A stretch of DNA of 64,000 nt from Monoplex corrugatus (GCA_030674185.1 CM060315.1:85714954-85778953), one strand, 5' to 3'; counted from the stretch's first letter, positions 9,266-21,320 are shown. Notes: generated by a model not told the origin, from the sequence alone. Program-made: numbers and translations.

Positions 9266-12200
9266 ACAGGAGCGACTGGAAATTTTAGGTATACATGTCT
9301 TAAACTCTGTTGACAATCATTTGTACACAAATTGTTGTTTGTTTTGATTGGTTAATGAAGAAATAAATTTTATATTTAGTTATCAATATGCTTATTTCAT
9401 AGGTCTTAAACAGTATATCAAAATAAGCAGCTGTGAACCAGTCTCATAAACGGGTACATTATTTGTCACGATTGAATTGAGCGACAGCCTCAGAGTCAGA
9501 AATGTGGTGAGGATATATCTGTGTGGCTTGTCTTTAGATGTAGTATAGTTTTCACAATAAAATTTATATTATATAAATCATATTGTATAAAAAGTGTCAA
9601 AATCAAATAATTAAGACAGGCCTTGTGGTAATGCTTTTTTGAAATTGTCCAAAATTGGCAGTTTTCAAGACTTGCCACCACAACTCACCCCTTTACAGAT
9701 CCCCAACAATTCATACATTGTTTTGAAGCTGATCGTGTTAACTTTGACTGCTACACACAATAATTTAATACAACTAAATCGGAAGTTACAAGAGAGTATC
9801 ATTTTGGTTACGAAGGAAAATCTGACTGTGTGTTCTCAAACTTTCTCTTCCATTTTCTCAGAATAAGATTACACTTACAAGTTGCAGTCATGTGACATGT
9901 CACTTGGTCACAACTTGTACAGTTTTTATCCAAAGGATTTCATTTATTTTCAGTGGAAAGAAAATGACCTATCTAAATTGAGGCATGGTTGTTTCTTCAG
10001 CATAAAAAGTACATTCATTCACCTGTATATGTTTATGTTCTTTTGAAAATAATTGTACTCAGTATATGTTTTGTATGTGTATGTGTGTATATATATACGA
10101 GACAGTGACGAAAGGTCATGCAAAACAATGGGACATAGAACACATAATTTCAAAACTGAAATCAGATGAAAATGTCTGTAACTTTCAGTCAGTAGAAAAA
10201 TTGCACATGTTTATCTGTCAAATATTCTTGCAGATGAACATGAATGACAAAGTTGTTATCATGAAGATAAAGATTGTTCTTTCCTCTATCGATCTGTGCT
10301 GTTTGTTTTTGTTAAAAACGCACCCATACGAAAATCTGCGCAAAAAAAAACAAAACACACTGACCGACGAAGTTTCACCGCGTTGTGACCTAATGGCGAC
10401 TGGCTCACGGCAGTGATTGGGGTGACCGGTTAACGGCAACTTAAATTATACGGGTCACACAGGACTACCTTCATGCAAATTAGTACAGTTGACAGGTCGA
10501 AATCCTGTCCTTCATTCCTGTATAATATTTATTTTATAAGATTATTAGTTTGTTAGTCTTCTAAAGGTCAGAATATTGGCAAACTTTGAAGAAGAATGTC
10601 TGAGGACCTCCTTGATATAACAGATCGCGTCCATGGATGCGTAAACAGCTTATTTTTTGCTGAATTTAATCATATTCGGAACTTTGAGATGTGACTTGTA
10701 CTGGATGTGCGCGGGCCTCCGAAGGGCGAGTAACCGTAATCTGCCATTTTAGCATATGGGAACCTCGAATCATGGCCGCCGTAGAAGCGATCGCTGAAAG
10801 TCCAGTCAACGAATTTCTACCTGTGATTGTCAAGCTGAAGGACAAACGTTGTAAACATCGACTGATTTTTCATGAAAATTAACATAAAAGTTTGATTCAG
10901 TCAATTGTTTTTAATGTTTCTCTTTATTTACAAAGATTTTAAAAGAAATCCGCGGCAGGTATAGCGTGCACGAGCAGAGAATAGAAAGTATGATCTCCGG
11001 TTTGATGTTTTATCGCCAAGGGATTTTTTTTTAAGCGACCTGGAACTAGTAGAAGTAAAATTGTGTGAAGCGACTGCTTTCCAAAGGTGTTTATATTGCT
11101 AGTATTTAATGAATACGATGGAATTTTGTTTTTAATACATCGAAATCAAAATATTTGTGCTAGTACTCGGCCGGCCAGAAATTCAAACCGGAAGTTGGCG
11201 AGTGTGTGTCGTCTATCGGATCAGATTTGACAATGTTTATCATCGCAAAGGAACAGCAAATAGCAGTTTTGCACGCACACATTATCAGAACACTATATAA
11301 CATCAGGCAAACACGGACACATAGCTCCACAAAGTCCAATGAGCCTTTCTAACGACAAAATATAAGAATACTTTACTCTCAAAAGTAATAGCTGGCACAA
11401 ATTAAAGAAAACACTTGAGAAAAAATTCGGATTTTATTTCTTTCTATTTTCAAAGCAATGATAATTTTTTGTGGATGAAATTAACCATCACTGCCACCAA
11501 AACTTCAACAGCAGACACTCACTGATAAACTACTTCTACAGTTAAAACTGTTGAGAACTGAGTGTGATAAGTCGCAGGACGAGAACACGGCTTTTGTTTA
11601 AAAAATTAGTAACACTGATTAATCATTACTTCAGGGGCTAAATCTGAAGACAAAAATTTAGACAGTTTTAAAAGAAGCGGAGAGATTTTCAGCAGATAGA
11701 CCAGACATTGAAAATTTCTTTGTCTGTGGATATGGGAAGATGCATGTTACTGCGAAATAACTGATGAAAATAACTTATTGATAAACATTAGGAATGAGTA
11801 TAGAAATGGCTGTAAGTCATATACTGCATTGCCAGGCATGTATCTTCTTCTGTTACACATTTTAGTTTCATTATGTTATTGAGAAGGATGTCTTTCTGTG
11901 CTAGTATGATACAAAGTCATCTGTGGATCAGATTGTTTCAGACTAAATCAGTACATGCATACAAAATCTTAAAATCTCGTATATTAGCAACATTTGCCTG
12001 TAAAGAGTATAAAACTGTACCTTTTATTTGATTCACATGCAAAATTTCAGGAGATTCCATCAAGACATAATGTGAGTTATGTCTGTTTTAAGTTGGCCCG
12101 ACTCATGGGCACTCACATTATTTGGGTGCAAATGCATACAAAATATCTTACATCTTGAATATAACTAAGCTTGTAAATAATTTACTGGTAGCTTCCTATT

Positions 12201-12829
12201 TGATTCATATGCAAAATTTCAAGGAAATCCATCAAAAAATAAGCGAAATATGTGCGTTTTAATTTGTTCTGGTTCGTGAACCGTGCTTTTTGAGTTTTCC
12301 ATCGTTCAAACGAGATATTTTGTCATTTTTGGAGCCATATATCTCATGACTTTCTCACTTTACGCTGCCCCCCAAAATTTAAGTTTCATACAATAACATT
12401 GATTCTGAGAAAAAGTCAACTAGCCAATTCTGCCGTCTTATTTTTGTGTAATGGGGGTGCAAAAATGGCTTGTCATGCAATTTCGAACATTGACAAAATG
12501 GCATATTTATGAAGTTTGCAGCACTGCTGTGTAAATTTATGGACAGATCTACTTGTATGCTTGCTTTTTTATGTAGTTTATGTTGTTAAGAATTAAAATC
12601 AGGAATGACATTCTCTGTCTGAGGACTTCTGGAAAATTTAGGTTCCTTGCTCCATTTCAGAATTGGCAAAAACGTACGTAAACTGCCATTTTCAAAGTGT
12701 GTTATCTCTTGACCTAATACAGCTAGAGACCTACTTTTTTTTTGCATTGTGCTTATTTTTTTCTTGTACTTTTCAGAAATATAAGTGTTAATAACCTTTT
12801 CAGAAGTTTATGTTTTGGCTGCCAGTACC
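9266..12829. other. Unassigned; contains a CpG-rich patch and an imperfect 150-bp direct duplication
   Basis: No gene or known element was recognised. The sequence is AT-rich apart from about 10690-10830 and 10955-10975, where CpG is denser. One short plus-strand frame starting at 10772 in a fair Kozak context (TCATGGCC) codes 36 residues of unknown character. Segments 11955-12105 and 12135-12260 are imperfect direct repeats sharing TGCATACAAAATCTTA, GATTCACATGCAAAATTTCA and GGAAATCCATCAA blocks. I looked for the missing ITPA first exon here (a VTGN coding stretch) and did not find it. Confidence 0.5.
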
Positions 12830-14265
12830 TACTACAAGACAGGTAAGAATGTATCAGAAAGAAACAAAGCAGTCCAAGAACAGTTAAACAACATAGATCA
12901 GTAGTGTCAAGAAACCGGATCAGCAATCAACCCCACCAAGCACAGGTACTGTTATGCACCCTTGGCAATAGAACAGCGAGTGTAAAATGTCCATCAGTTA
13001 CGTTCTGAGGAAACAATATCGAGCGAACAAACAACTTGCACTACCTTGGCATCAGTTTTGATAGAATGTTAACTTTCAGAAAACATGTGGAAATCGCTAC
13101 ACTCAAATGTAAAAAGGCCTTTCTGTCCTGAAAGCAATGGCAGCTAAAGATATAGAACAATGCCATCTCTTTCAACTATACCAAGCTGTGATACTGAGCA
13201 ACATCGATTGTGGACTGGGCCTCACTATGTTTTCACAGACAAACCTGCTAAAACCAGAAAGAAAATACAAAACGAAGCATTGAGATTGATCCTCTGAACC
13301 ACAAAAGACACACCTAGGAGACTATGCGATACCTGCTCAACCTTCCTTCAATACAGTCGAGACAAAATAGAACAAGTAAAGGCATATTTCAGGGCATTGG
13401 GACAGTCAGAAGACTCCATTCAGCATGTGTGTCAACTGACAGAACTCAAAGGTACAAAGGAATGGGAAAAACATCTAGACCGTTTCAAAATCTAGGAAGA
13501 CACTGACACGAATAGCTAGAAAGGAAAACAAATGCAGAAATTGAGTTGCTCATGGAGCAACAAAGCTGCAACCCCAAAGATAAAATCATATAATTCACGG
13601 ATGGCTCAGTCACCAATAACAAATGTAGATGGGTCTTCAATGTCAAACAGAATGGAAACACCAACATGAAGAAAACACTACATATGATATCACAATCTCC
13701 AGTCTAACGATGGAAATTGATGCACTACAGTGATTAACCTCTCTGGATGACATGAAACTTTGAAAGAAAGCCAAGCCTTCATCCTGACTGACTCGATGAA
13801 TCTACTTCAAAAAGTGCAAAATGGAGTAGGGACCCCAGAATGGCACAAAGCAAATGAACAGTATTGACCTAAAAGTACTCACGTGGATCTACTGCTCTGG
13901 ACACGCTGGTGTTAAGGGAAATGAATGGGCCGATAGACTTGCAGGCAATGCCACTACAACAAAAATTCTCCATCAGGGAAAGTCTGAGGTCCTTAGACAC
14001 TTTAAATCATATCTTCGTGAACAAAATGTGAGTCATCATACCTTTAAACGTCTTACCCAAAAAGGAATAGAGGAAATGGCCAGAAATCCTCTGTGAAAGG
14101 AAAAACAAGAGCTATCATTAATCAGACTAACACTGGTATCATCTCAAATGTAACACTGCAGAGACTCTGTACAGCATGGAATGGAAAGTGTTTGGGCTTT
14201 TCCTGAAACAGATATAAAGAAAAAGACAATTAAAGAACAAGTATCTGTTCTACTGATATGTACTT
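12830..14265 (+). pseudogene. I-group LINE: RT C-terminal part plus RNase H, degenerate
   Basis: The segment translates, with many frameshifts, into a post-catalytic RT region (an INPTKHRYC block, then LNLPSIQSRQ), followed by RNase H. RNase H landmarks are FTDGSVTN near 13598, LTDSMNLLQKVQ near 13788, and an intact frame 13854-14096 with SGHAGVKGNEWADRLAGNA, which holds the conserved His and Asp of the domain. The 3' part (TQKGIEEMARNPL, KTRAIINQTN) matches the minus-strand copy at 3179-3660. No endonuclease or RT catalytic motif is present, so this is a 5'-truncated dead copy. Confidence 0.78.
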
Positions 14266-15244
14266 CCAATTTTGGCTGTTGATCATGTGGTATTGCATAA
14301 TTCATATATGGGAGCCACTTTCAGTTTGTAAAAAATCTTAATTCTGACGAGTTTTGGTGCATGAACATAACCAACACTGATTGAAATACAATTAAAACAC
14401 TGTAGAAATTATCCATATGAATGTTGACATGAGAAGATCATTGTTAAGGTGATTTTAAAGTGGGTTTTTTTGTTTTTGAATTCTGAATAAAAATGGCGAT
14501 TGAAAGTGTGACAGCCTGGCAGTTTCTATTCTATGCGTTGGCTCTTTTTGAAAATAAATAAAGAAAACAAAAAATGTCTGTGATTGTGTGAAATATACTA
14601 CATGTGTGTGTAGCACTTGTTTGTTTACTCATGTTCATCTGAATTTATTTTGAACCATTGTTATGTCTTGTGTCCTTCGTAATGTTTCGTGTTTGTCAGA
14701 GTGCATGTACCTATTGATGCTATTCACTTGGAAGTACGCGCACGAATATGTGACATATGCTTTTAATAAAAATGACATATCTTTGTTAACATTGGAAATG
14801 AATATCTCATTTTATGGAAAAATACTGATGAATTAATCAGTTTTGACGATCAAACAATGATCCATCTTTTGTGTCCATGTTTTAGCATTATACTGGACAA
14901 CACAACTGATGTGTTTTTACTTGTTTAAAATTTAAATGTATGGAACTACTTTGCATTCTTTGGCTGTGTCTGGCTGGCAGAATAACTTCCACATGGGGTG
15001 CGATCTGCCATGTACGATCACATGCTACTTTGGTCACATTTGAAATTTTGTGTATATGTTTCGCTCAAAAGTTATGTTGAGCATCACTTTACATTCTTGC
15101 ATTGAAAATTTTTTTTTTTTTTTATAATTGACATTCACAAGTAGTAGAAATAACACTGATAAACTTATTTTGATGACATTTGTTCATATCATGTTCTGCT
15201 GGTCTGTTAAATGCATTTTTGACTTTATGGAAGTACGATGTGCT
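14266..15244. other. Unassigned AT-rich spacer
   Basis: No coding, repeat or RNA feature could be recognised. A T-rich run lies at 15110-15123. Confidence 0.6.
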
Positions 15245-15512
15245 GAGGCAATTTTAGGCAATATAGGCCCGTTTTTATATATATATGTGTGTTTGAGTGT
15301 CCTTAGTTGTGTTTAACTTTGCTTGATGTTTGTTTTTTTTTAAATCCTCTGTGTATATCCTTAGATTATGTGCGTGAATACATTGATGTGTGGGCTTGAT
15401 TTTCCTGTTTTTCCCCCTCTTGGAGTATTGTGTATGTTTTGAAATAGTTAAAAGCTGATATGGCTGTATGCTATTGGCTGGGCTTTAAACAAAAATAACA
15501 ATAACAATGTAT
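15245..15512 (+). repeat. Family A tail repeat, sense copy
   Basis: Shared blocks are TTTTAGGCAAT...GGCCCGTTTT, GTGTCCTTAGTT, the TGTGCGTGAATACATTGAT region and the end TTGGCTGGGCTTTAAACAAA followed by AATAACAATAACAATG. This copy gives the cleanest view of the repeat's 3' terminus, including its AACAAT-type simple tail. Confidence 0.8.
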
Positions 15513-15603
15513 TCGTTTATGATAATAAATTTTTGTATGTATATGTACAGTTGACATTTTTTATATGTATTCATCTGTGCATATTTATAGATTTGTGTAT
15601 TTT

Positions 15604-15671
<68 letters not shown>
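15604..15671. repeat. (GT)n microsatellite, about 33 units
   Basis: An uninterrupted GT array 170 bases upstream of an ITPA exon, within the preceding intron. Confidence 0.97.
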
Positions 15672-15672
<1 letters not shown>

Positions 15673-15841
15673 TATTATTGCTTCTGCTCTGGTTTACACT
15701 TTTTTTTTTTTTTGGTCTTTTTTTTTGTCTTGTATGATGTGAAAAGCACAGTGAGTCCAAATGAGTTTAGAGAATAGTGCTGTAGAAGAATAATTTAATA
15801 TTATTATTGTTGTATGTTTTCTTTGCTTTTTACTGTCTCAG

Positions 15842-16034
15842 ATCATCTGTCAAGACATAGATTTACCAGAATACCAGGGCACACCGGAGGAAGTTGTGAG
15901 AGCGAAATGCATGCTGGCAGCTCAACACATCAAAGGCCCTGTGATTGTGGAGGACACTAGTCTGTGTTTCAATGCTCTGGGTGGTATGCCTGGTCCATAT
16001 ATCAAGTGGTTCCTCAAGGAAATTGGACCAGCAG
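15842..16034 (+). CDS. ITPA: Inosine triphosphate pyrophosphatase, internal exon
   Basis: ITPA hydrolyses ITP, dITP and XTP to monophosphates and pyrophosphate in the cytosol, keeping deaminated purines out of nucleic acids. This exon opens after a CTGTCTCAG acceptor and codes from [13 protein letters not shown] to [10 protein letters not shown], ending one base into the next codon before GTAGTA. Family hallmarks are [15 protein letters not shown], the substrate-pocket string [26 protein letters not shown] and its catalytic-region Asp in VEDT. Splicing to 16599 rebuilds a Gly codon and matches the family without a gap. The residues before this point, including the phosphate-binding VTGN loop, should lie in an upstream exon I could not find in the window. 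Confidence 0.96.
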
Positions 16035-16598
16035 GTAGTATGTGTTTATGTTGTTATACATCAGTTGTATTATTGTAGACTCTCCATGGGTAAGAGCTGG
16101 ATGTGAAAAAAACATGTTTTGCATATGTCACTATCCTCGTAAAAATAAATTTGTTCTTCTTCTTTTGTGTGTATGAGTGATTGGGGTTGGAGTGGCAATT
16201 GAGTGTGTCTGTGTGTGGACATATACACAACTAAAAGTAAGAGAAATGTAACAAATGTGAGAAAAGTTCATCTGACAATTAACAGTGGTTGGAGTGGTAT
16301 TGATAGTGATCTATGCTTATAGCATATGTAGGCCTATGTGTGTGAGTGTGTGAAGATGCACTCTCATGTAGGTTCTCTTGTTTATTTGTGTGCTCATGAC
16401 TTTGTAGTGGATTATATGTTAGTCTGAGTGTGTTTACAAGTGAACTTGTACATGCGTGATCATGTCTTTGCTGAGAACATTGTTGGTCACCTGCACATGT
16501 GTATGGGTCGGGTGTGTGCATGTTCATGTGTGCATGCTCATGGACACATGTTTCATTCTCAGTATGCAAATGTATGACCGACATCACTGTGTCCACAG
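16035..16598 (+). other. ITPA: ITPA intron, 564 bp, phase 1
   Basis: The intron begins GTAGTA and ends GTGTCCACAG. It is rich in TG/CA-type low-complexity text but holds no recognisable element. The phase is 1: the first base of the Gly codon is upstream and two are downstream. Confidence 0.93.
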
Positions 16599-16885
16599 GT
16601 TTGCACAAGATGCTGGCAGGTTTTGAGGACAAGTCAGCATATGCTCTATGCATGTTTGGCTACTCCAGCGGTGAACCTGACGCCCATGTACAGATGTTTT
16701 CAGGTCGCTGTGATGGTACCATTGTGTCACCACGTGGACCCTCAGACTTTGGCTGGGATCCTTGCTTCCAACCTGATGGCTTTAATCAGACTTATGCTGA
16801 AATGAAGAAAGATACCAAAAATGGGATTTCTCACCGTGGGAAAGCTATGGCTGTGTTGAAAGATTTTGTAACACAGTTGAAGTAG
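16599..16885 (+). CDS. ITPA: Inosine triphosphate pyrophosphatase, last coding exon
   Basis: This exon completes [20 protein letters not shown], then [17 protein letters not shown], then [11 protein letters not shown], ending FVTQLK and TAG at 16883-16885. The [10 protein letters not shown] loop and the SHR motif are the base-recognition and phosphate-contact elements of the ITPase/HAM1 fold, and both are intact. Length from the LPEYQG block to the stop matches the family's usual total of about 190-200 residues once the missing N-terminus is allowed for. Several exons seen in vertebrates are fused here. No premature stop or frameshift is seen, so the gene looks functional. Confidence 0.96.
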
Positions 16886-17315
16886 GTCTGTTGATGAGTG
16901 TGTGTGTGTGTGTGTGTGTTTGTGTGTGTTTGTGAAATGTTCAATGAAATGAACAGTATCAAGACATTGTGAGTATATGTGCTTTTAATGGATTTTCCAG
17001 TCAGTCTCAATGATGAGTAGGCATACTGGTCTTCACCACCTGGTGTGAGTCTTGTGGATTGAAAAACCAGTACTGGAGGCACAAGTTCTTCTGCAGGCAG
17101 TGTATGAGAAGGAATCAGTGTGCTTGGGTCCTGCTTCTGGTGGTCCCTGTTATATTGAATAGCAGTGCTTCTGCACTGTTTAAATGTGATTGTGCCAGCT
17201 GGTGGTATTGATGTCACAGCTGATAAAGTTGGCCTTTAAAATATTCTTGTATCGCTTTAGTGGTTTTCCCTGATCACAGTGGTCATGATTCAGCTGTACA
17301 AGATCATCTTTGGGA
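16886..17315. other. ITPA 3' flank; short GT repeats, otherwise unassigned
   Basis: The 3' UTR should start here. Short GTGTGT steps occur at 16899-16930. No clear AATAAA signal was identified close to the stop. Confidence 0.5.
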
Positions 17316-18111
17316 TAATAATAATAATAATAATAATGTTTATTTGTATAGCGCACATTCCATATAAAAACATGCTCACCAGCGCTTTACATTTCGCAAG
17401 AAAGGCAAAAGGTGATAAAAAATGTTCACAATTACATACACAATAAGATAACAACAAACATTAAAGCTATACAAGTAAGAAGACACATAAGAAACCACAG
17501 AATATTAAAATTTAAACACTGACTTATGTAATGAAGAAAGATTAACAGATTTTTCATATGAATAAAGAGGCATACTGTGTTTATATATTGCTGCGTGTGT
17601 GTACGTGTGTGTATACGTGTGTGTGTGCGTTGCTGTGTGCATGTAAGAATGTATGTGTGTGTGTGTGTGCGTGTGCTATGTTTGCATGCGTGTGTGTGTG
17701 TTTGTGCATGCAATAGTTGTACATAAAATTATAATCAATATTTTGAATGAAGATAAAAACAGAAAAATTCTAATTCATATACAGGAAAAACATTCAGTAT
17801 TACAGCATTAACACCTTGACAATCAAAATTACCCCACAAATTATAAACTATTCGCATATCATACATCACAATTTACATAGAAACAAAGATTAAAAAAAAT
17901 TTCTTAAAGTATTTCAGTCTCTTTCCCACTCAATTTCTCCCCTATCCCTTCCTCAGCTGTACACATACAGTGAGACACACACATGCTCACTCATGCACAC
18001 ACATACACAAATGCACACACACACACACCTCGCTCTATAGGCCCTTATACAAAATACTGTTATACAGGCAGGAGAGATTAGTCTGATGACAGACTTGCAA
18101 ACTAAGGTTCT

Positions 18112-18873
18112 TCAGGTTAGATGAGTTTGAAAGAGGTGGGTTTTCAGGTGCCGTTTGAAGGTTGAGAAACACTTAGTTTTTCTGAGAGACAGTGGTAGAG
18201 AGTTCCATACATTTGGGCCAAAGACAGAGAAAGACGTTTTACCAAAGGTGTCAAGAGAGAAGCGAGGAACAGTCAACAGTGAGGTGTCAGAAGAGCGGAG
18301 CGTTCGAGAAGGTTTGTAACCCTGCAGGAGGTTGGCAAGATAGGATGGCATGTTCTCGTGATAGATACACTGAAAGCAGAGACAGGCAACTAATTGAATC
18401 CTAGCCTTTACCGGGAGCCAATGAAGCGTTCTAAGCAGAGATTTTGCACTCTCACGCCTGGGCTTGCGGAGAACAAGGCGAGCCACGTGGTTCTGTATGC
18501 GCTGAAGTTTAAATAGTTGATTGTCATGGAGACCTGCGAATGCAGAGTTACAATAGTCCAGTCTAGATAGTATGAAAGAGACAGCAAGCTTGTTGGCAGC
18601 ATCAGTGGAAAGGAAGGAGCGAATCTTACCTATTCTGCGTAGCTGATAGTACAGAGTACAGCACAACTGTTTGACATGGGCTTCCATAGACAGTGTTTCA
18701 TCCAGGTAGAAGTCAAGGTTTCTAACAGTTTGTGAGAAAGATACATCACAACCAGAGATAGACATGGGGGCATGAGTAACCTGATTGACCTTTGACTTAG
18801 TACCAGTTACAATAAGCTCAGTTTTATCATCATTCATCTTCAGTTTGTTTTCACTCATCCACTTGGGAGACAT
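18112..18873 (-). pseudogene. CR1 RT, C-terminal part
   Basis: The frame runs from WMSENKLKMNDDKTEL through RNLDFYLDETLSM and FILSRLDYCNSA to the terminal VFGPNVWNSLPLSLRK and HLKTHLFQTHL. These are the thumb and C-terminal blocks of CR1-type ORF2. A frameshift near 18860 separates it from the catalytic part at 18851-19351; the expected W just before WMSENK is still readable across it. Confidence 0.9.
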
Positions 18874-19351
18874 CCTCTATACAATCTCTCAGACTGCACG
18901 CAAGAGCATCAAAATCTGATGGGGCAGAGGAGCTATGCAGCTGTGAGTCATCCGCAAAGAAGTGGTATGAGTGACCTGACTGATGAATGATAGTGCTGAG
19001 AGGTTGTGTGTACATAGTGAACAGGACAGGTCCCAAGACAGAACCTTGTGGGATACCACATTTCAGCACAGATGGATTTGATTTGTGGCCAATGACAACA
19101 GACTGGGTATGGCCAGTCAAATAGGAGTTAAACCAGTCCAGAACCTTTCCAGAACAGCCAAAAGTGGTACGCAACCGTGTTATGAGGATGTTATGGTCTA
19201 TGATGTCAAATGCTGCTGACAAGTCAAGCAGTGACAAGATAGACACTCCCGTTGTCTGAAGGAGGTCATGGATGCAGTTGTCTCCCATGCAGGTGGTGTG
19301 TCTTGTCCACCAAAGCAGGCATTTGAAGAGTAGACACTCCATGCTTGGCAA
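18851..19351 (-). pseudogene. CR1 RT, catalytic part
   Basis: Motif A reads LLDLSAAFDIIDH, motif B GIPQGSVLGPVLF and motif C FFADDSQLH, all with catalytic Asps intact. The frame begins at the truncation point; the segment before motif A is corrupted (a WWTRHTTCMGD patch replaces the usual NDLL stretch). Loss of frame at the 3' end links it to 18112-18873. Confidence 0.9.
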
Positions 19352-19636
19352 GCAACATTTCTTCAGAATTGAAAGATTGGAACTTGATCTTGTCCTGTGA
19401 TATTACAAATATTGCATAACCATCTTTGATGGAATTGTTCCAGTGTCATCAGGTCTTGCAGCATTACAGCAGTGCACTCAATGCAACCGCTCTTTTCACA
19501 GCTGTCTATGTGGCAAGTCTGATGCCATGGTCTTCCCACAACCTCAAGGCTTCTAAAGGCAGGGCTAGGCTTGGTGATGTTGATATGCTTTCTTATACAC
19601 ACATGCACATGCACACATACACCCACCCACACAGAC

Positions 19637-19696
<60 letters not shown>

Positions 19697-19865
19697 CTCA
19701 GTCTCCCTGAACAGATTGAAAAATGGATATTGTTGCATTGTGGATTATGGTGACATTCTTCCTGGATAGAACAGCATGAATTTAACCTTTGCTATATGCT
19801 ATGGGTGAAAAGACATTCATACTTTTACATAAAAAGCCATAATTTGGTCACATTTAATTACACAT
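19352..19865. other. Unassigned segment with (AC)n array at 19637-19694
   Basis: Minus strand 19363-19600 keeps an open frame with four Cys residues (DSCEKSGCIECTAVML) that looks protein-like but was not recognised and has no clear splice sites. It may be an exon or a repeat-borne frame. The AC array is perfect for about 58 bases. Confidence 0.45.
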
Positions 19866-19873
19866 ACTGTACC

Positions 19874-20000
19874 GTGGCTCATTGATGCAATAAGCGACAG
19901 CGATTTGCCATTCCTGCCTCATAAACAATAAAGTCCGAAAGGACCATAACTCTGAGACTACTTGTGTCTTGCGCATGCGTATACCCGTCCTCTTTTCTCG
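19874..20000 (+). repeat. DIRS left inverted terminal repeat
   Basis: The segment from GTGGCTCATTGATGC to CCCGTCCTCTTTTC is the reverse complement of 28003-28130 with only a handful of differences by eye. Outward of 19874 the two ends diverge quickly, so the left end looks slightly shortened. Confidence 0.92.
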
Positions 20001-20359
20001 GCAACCATCTTCCAGCTTGCCTCGTATGCTCTAAGCAGCAAAGCATTTTTCTACTTTGCTTGCAATCGATTGATTGTTGTTGCTGTTTTGTGTTGTCTTG
20101 CCTATGTTTTCGTGTCAGGGAGAAACTTACGTGAAGCGTTTGGGTGGCAAAGCGAGTGTTAAGAAGATTTCGTCCGCCGAATTCTCCAACCCACAGACCG
20201 GAGGTTTGCCCGGTGCGCCAAAACCCGCTCTCTCTTCACCTTTGTCTCTCCTTCCTCTGTCTCCGTCTACTCTCTCTCACTCTCTCGAAGTCATCGCAAC
20301 TCAGCTGCAGTTCTGTTGCGGTGACCACGAGCCCTCAACCCGGCTGTGGTAATGTTGAG

Positions 20360-21320
20360 TTTTCGTCATCTTGCGGCCTTCTCATAGCCCCTCACCGTAA
20401 TCGACTCAACTGCGGTTCTGTCGATTCTGTACTCGCCCCCTGTGTACAGCTCAACTGCAGTTCTGCTGCTACCGTTTCAGCCCCTATGGCTGAAGGGCGA
20501 TATGGGCATGGGTCTCCTTTGGGAGGCAGGAAGGCCAGCATTTTGTTGAAAAATCGGCTCACCAGGCGAGTCAAGGGAGACAACCCCGCTGTTACAGGCG
20601 TCAGACCGTAGGTCCGCCCCGATTGTCTCCCTTCCTCCATTACCAGCGGGTTGACTTTTCGTCGTCTTGCAGGCTTCTCATAGCCCCCCACGGTAATCGA
20701 CTCAGCTGCGGTTCTGTTGATTCCATACTCGCCCCCTGTGTACAGCTCAGCTGCACACATTTCAGCCACACTGGCTGAAAGGCGACCTGGGCATGGGTCT
20801 CCTTCGGGAGGCAGGAAGGCAAGCAATTTGTCGAAAAAAGGCTCACCCCCTGCTTAGCCAGGGGGTCATGGGAGACAACACCCCTGTTGCGGGCGTCAGG
20901 CCATAGGTCCGCCCCGGTTGTCTCAGGCGGGTCAAGGGAGACAACAGCCCTGTTGCGGGCGTCAGACCGTAGGTCCGCCCCGGTTGTCTCAGGCGGGTCA
21001 AGGGAGATAACAGCCCTGTTGCGGGCGTCAGACCGTAGGTCCGTCCCGGTTGTCTCCCTTCCCCCACTGCTGCCTTTTGACTTTAGTCATCTTGCGGCCT
21101 TCTCTTTGCCCCCCCACGGTAATTGACTCAGCTGCGGTTCTGTCGATTCCGTACTCGCCCCCTGTGCACAGCTCAGCTGCACACATTCTAGCCACTATGG
21201 CTGAAGGGCAACATGGGCACGTGTCTCTTTCGGGAGGCAGGCAGGCAAGCATTTTGTCGGGACACTGCTCAGCCCTTTGTTTTGGGCGTCAGACTGTAGG
21301 TCCGACCTGGTTGTCTCCCT
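20360..21320 (+). repeat. Tandem repeats in DIRS 5' region: three ~296-bp units with an amplified 66-bp module
   Basis: A block containing CTGCGGTTCTGT and TACTCGCCCCCTGTG recurs at about 20405, 20703 and 21129. Within it a 66-bp module (GGGAGACAACAGCCCTGTTG, then GTAGGTCCGCCCCGG and TTGTCTC) occurs once per unit but is expanded to three head-to-tail copies at 20858-21056, with TCTC landmarks at 20921, 20987 and 21053. The extra two modules account for the larger second spacing. Confidence 0.88.

Larger units (their letters stand above)
17316..19351 (-). mobile_element. CR1-clade LINE with 3' tail, 5'-truncated
   Basis: The 3' end on the minus strand is a GCGCTATACAAATAAACA block closed by (ATT)n at 17318-17336, a typical CR1 tail. 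Between 17340 and 18110 is a long 3' UTR broken up by CA/GT-rich text at about 17580-17710 and 17960-18030. The coding part covers 18112-19351 in two frames and starts abruptly within the RT, just before motif A. The element therefore lies antisense to ITPA and just downstream of it. Confidence 0.9.

Noticed and set aside
10772..10882. Possible first exon of ITPA or a small gene (ATGGCCGCC start)
   Set aside because: The 36-residue translation has no VTGN motif and no similarity to ITPA, and no donor site fits.
20392..21252. Minus-strand frames of up to 144 codons in the DIRS leader
   Set aside because: They follow the tandem repeat period and run against the element's coding strand.
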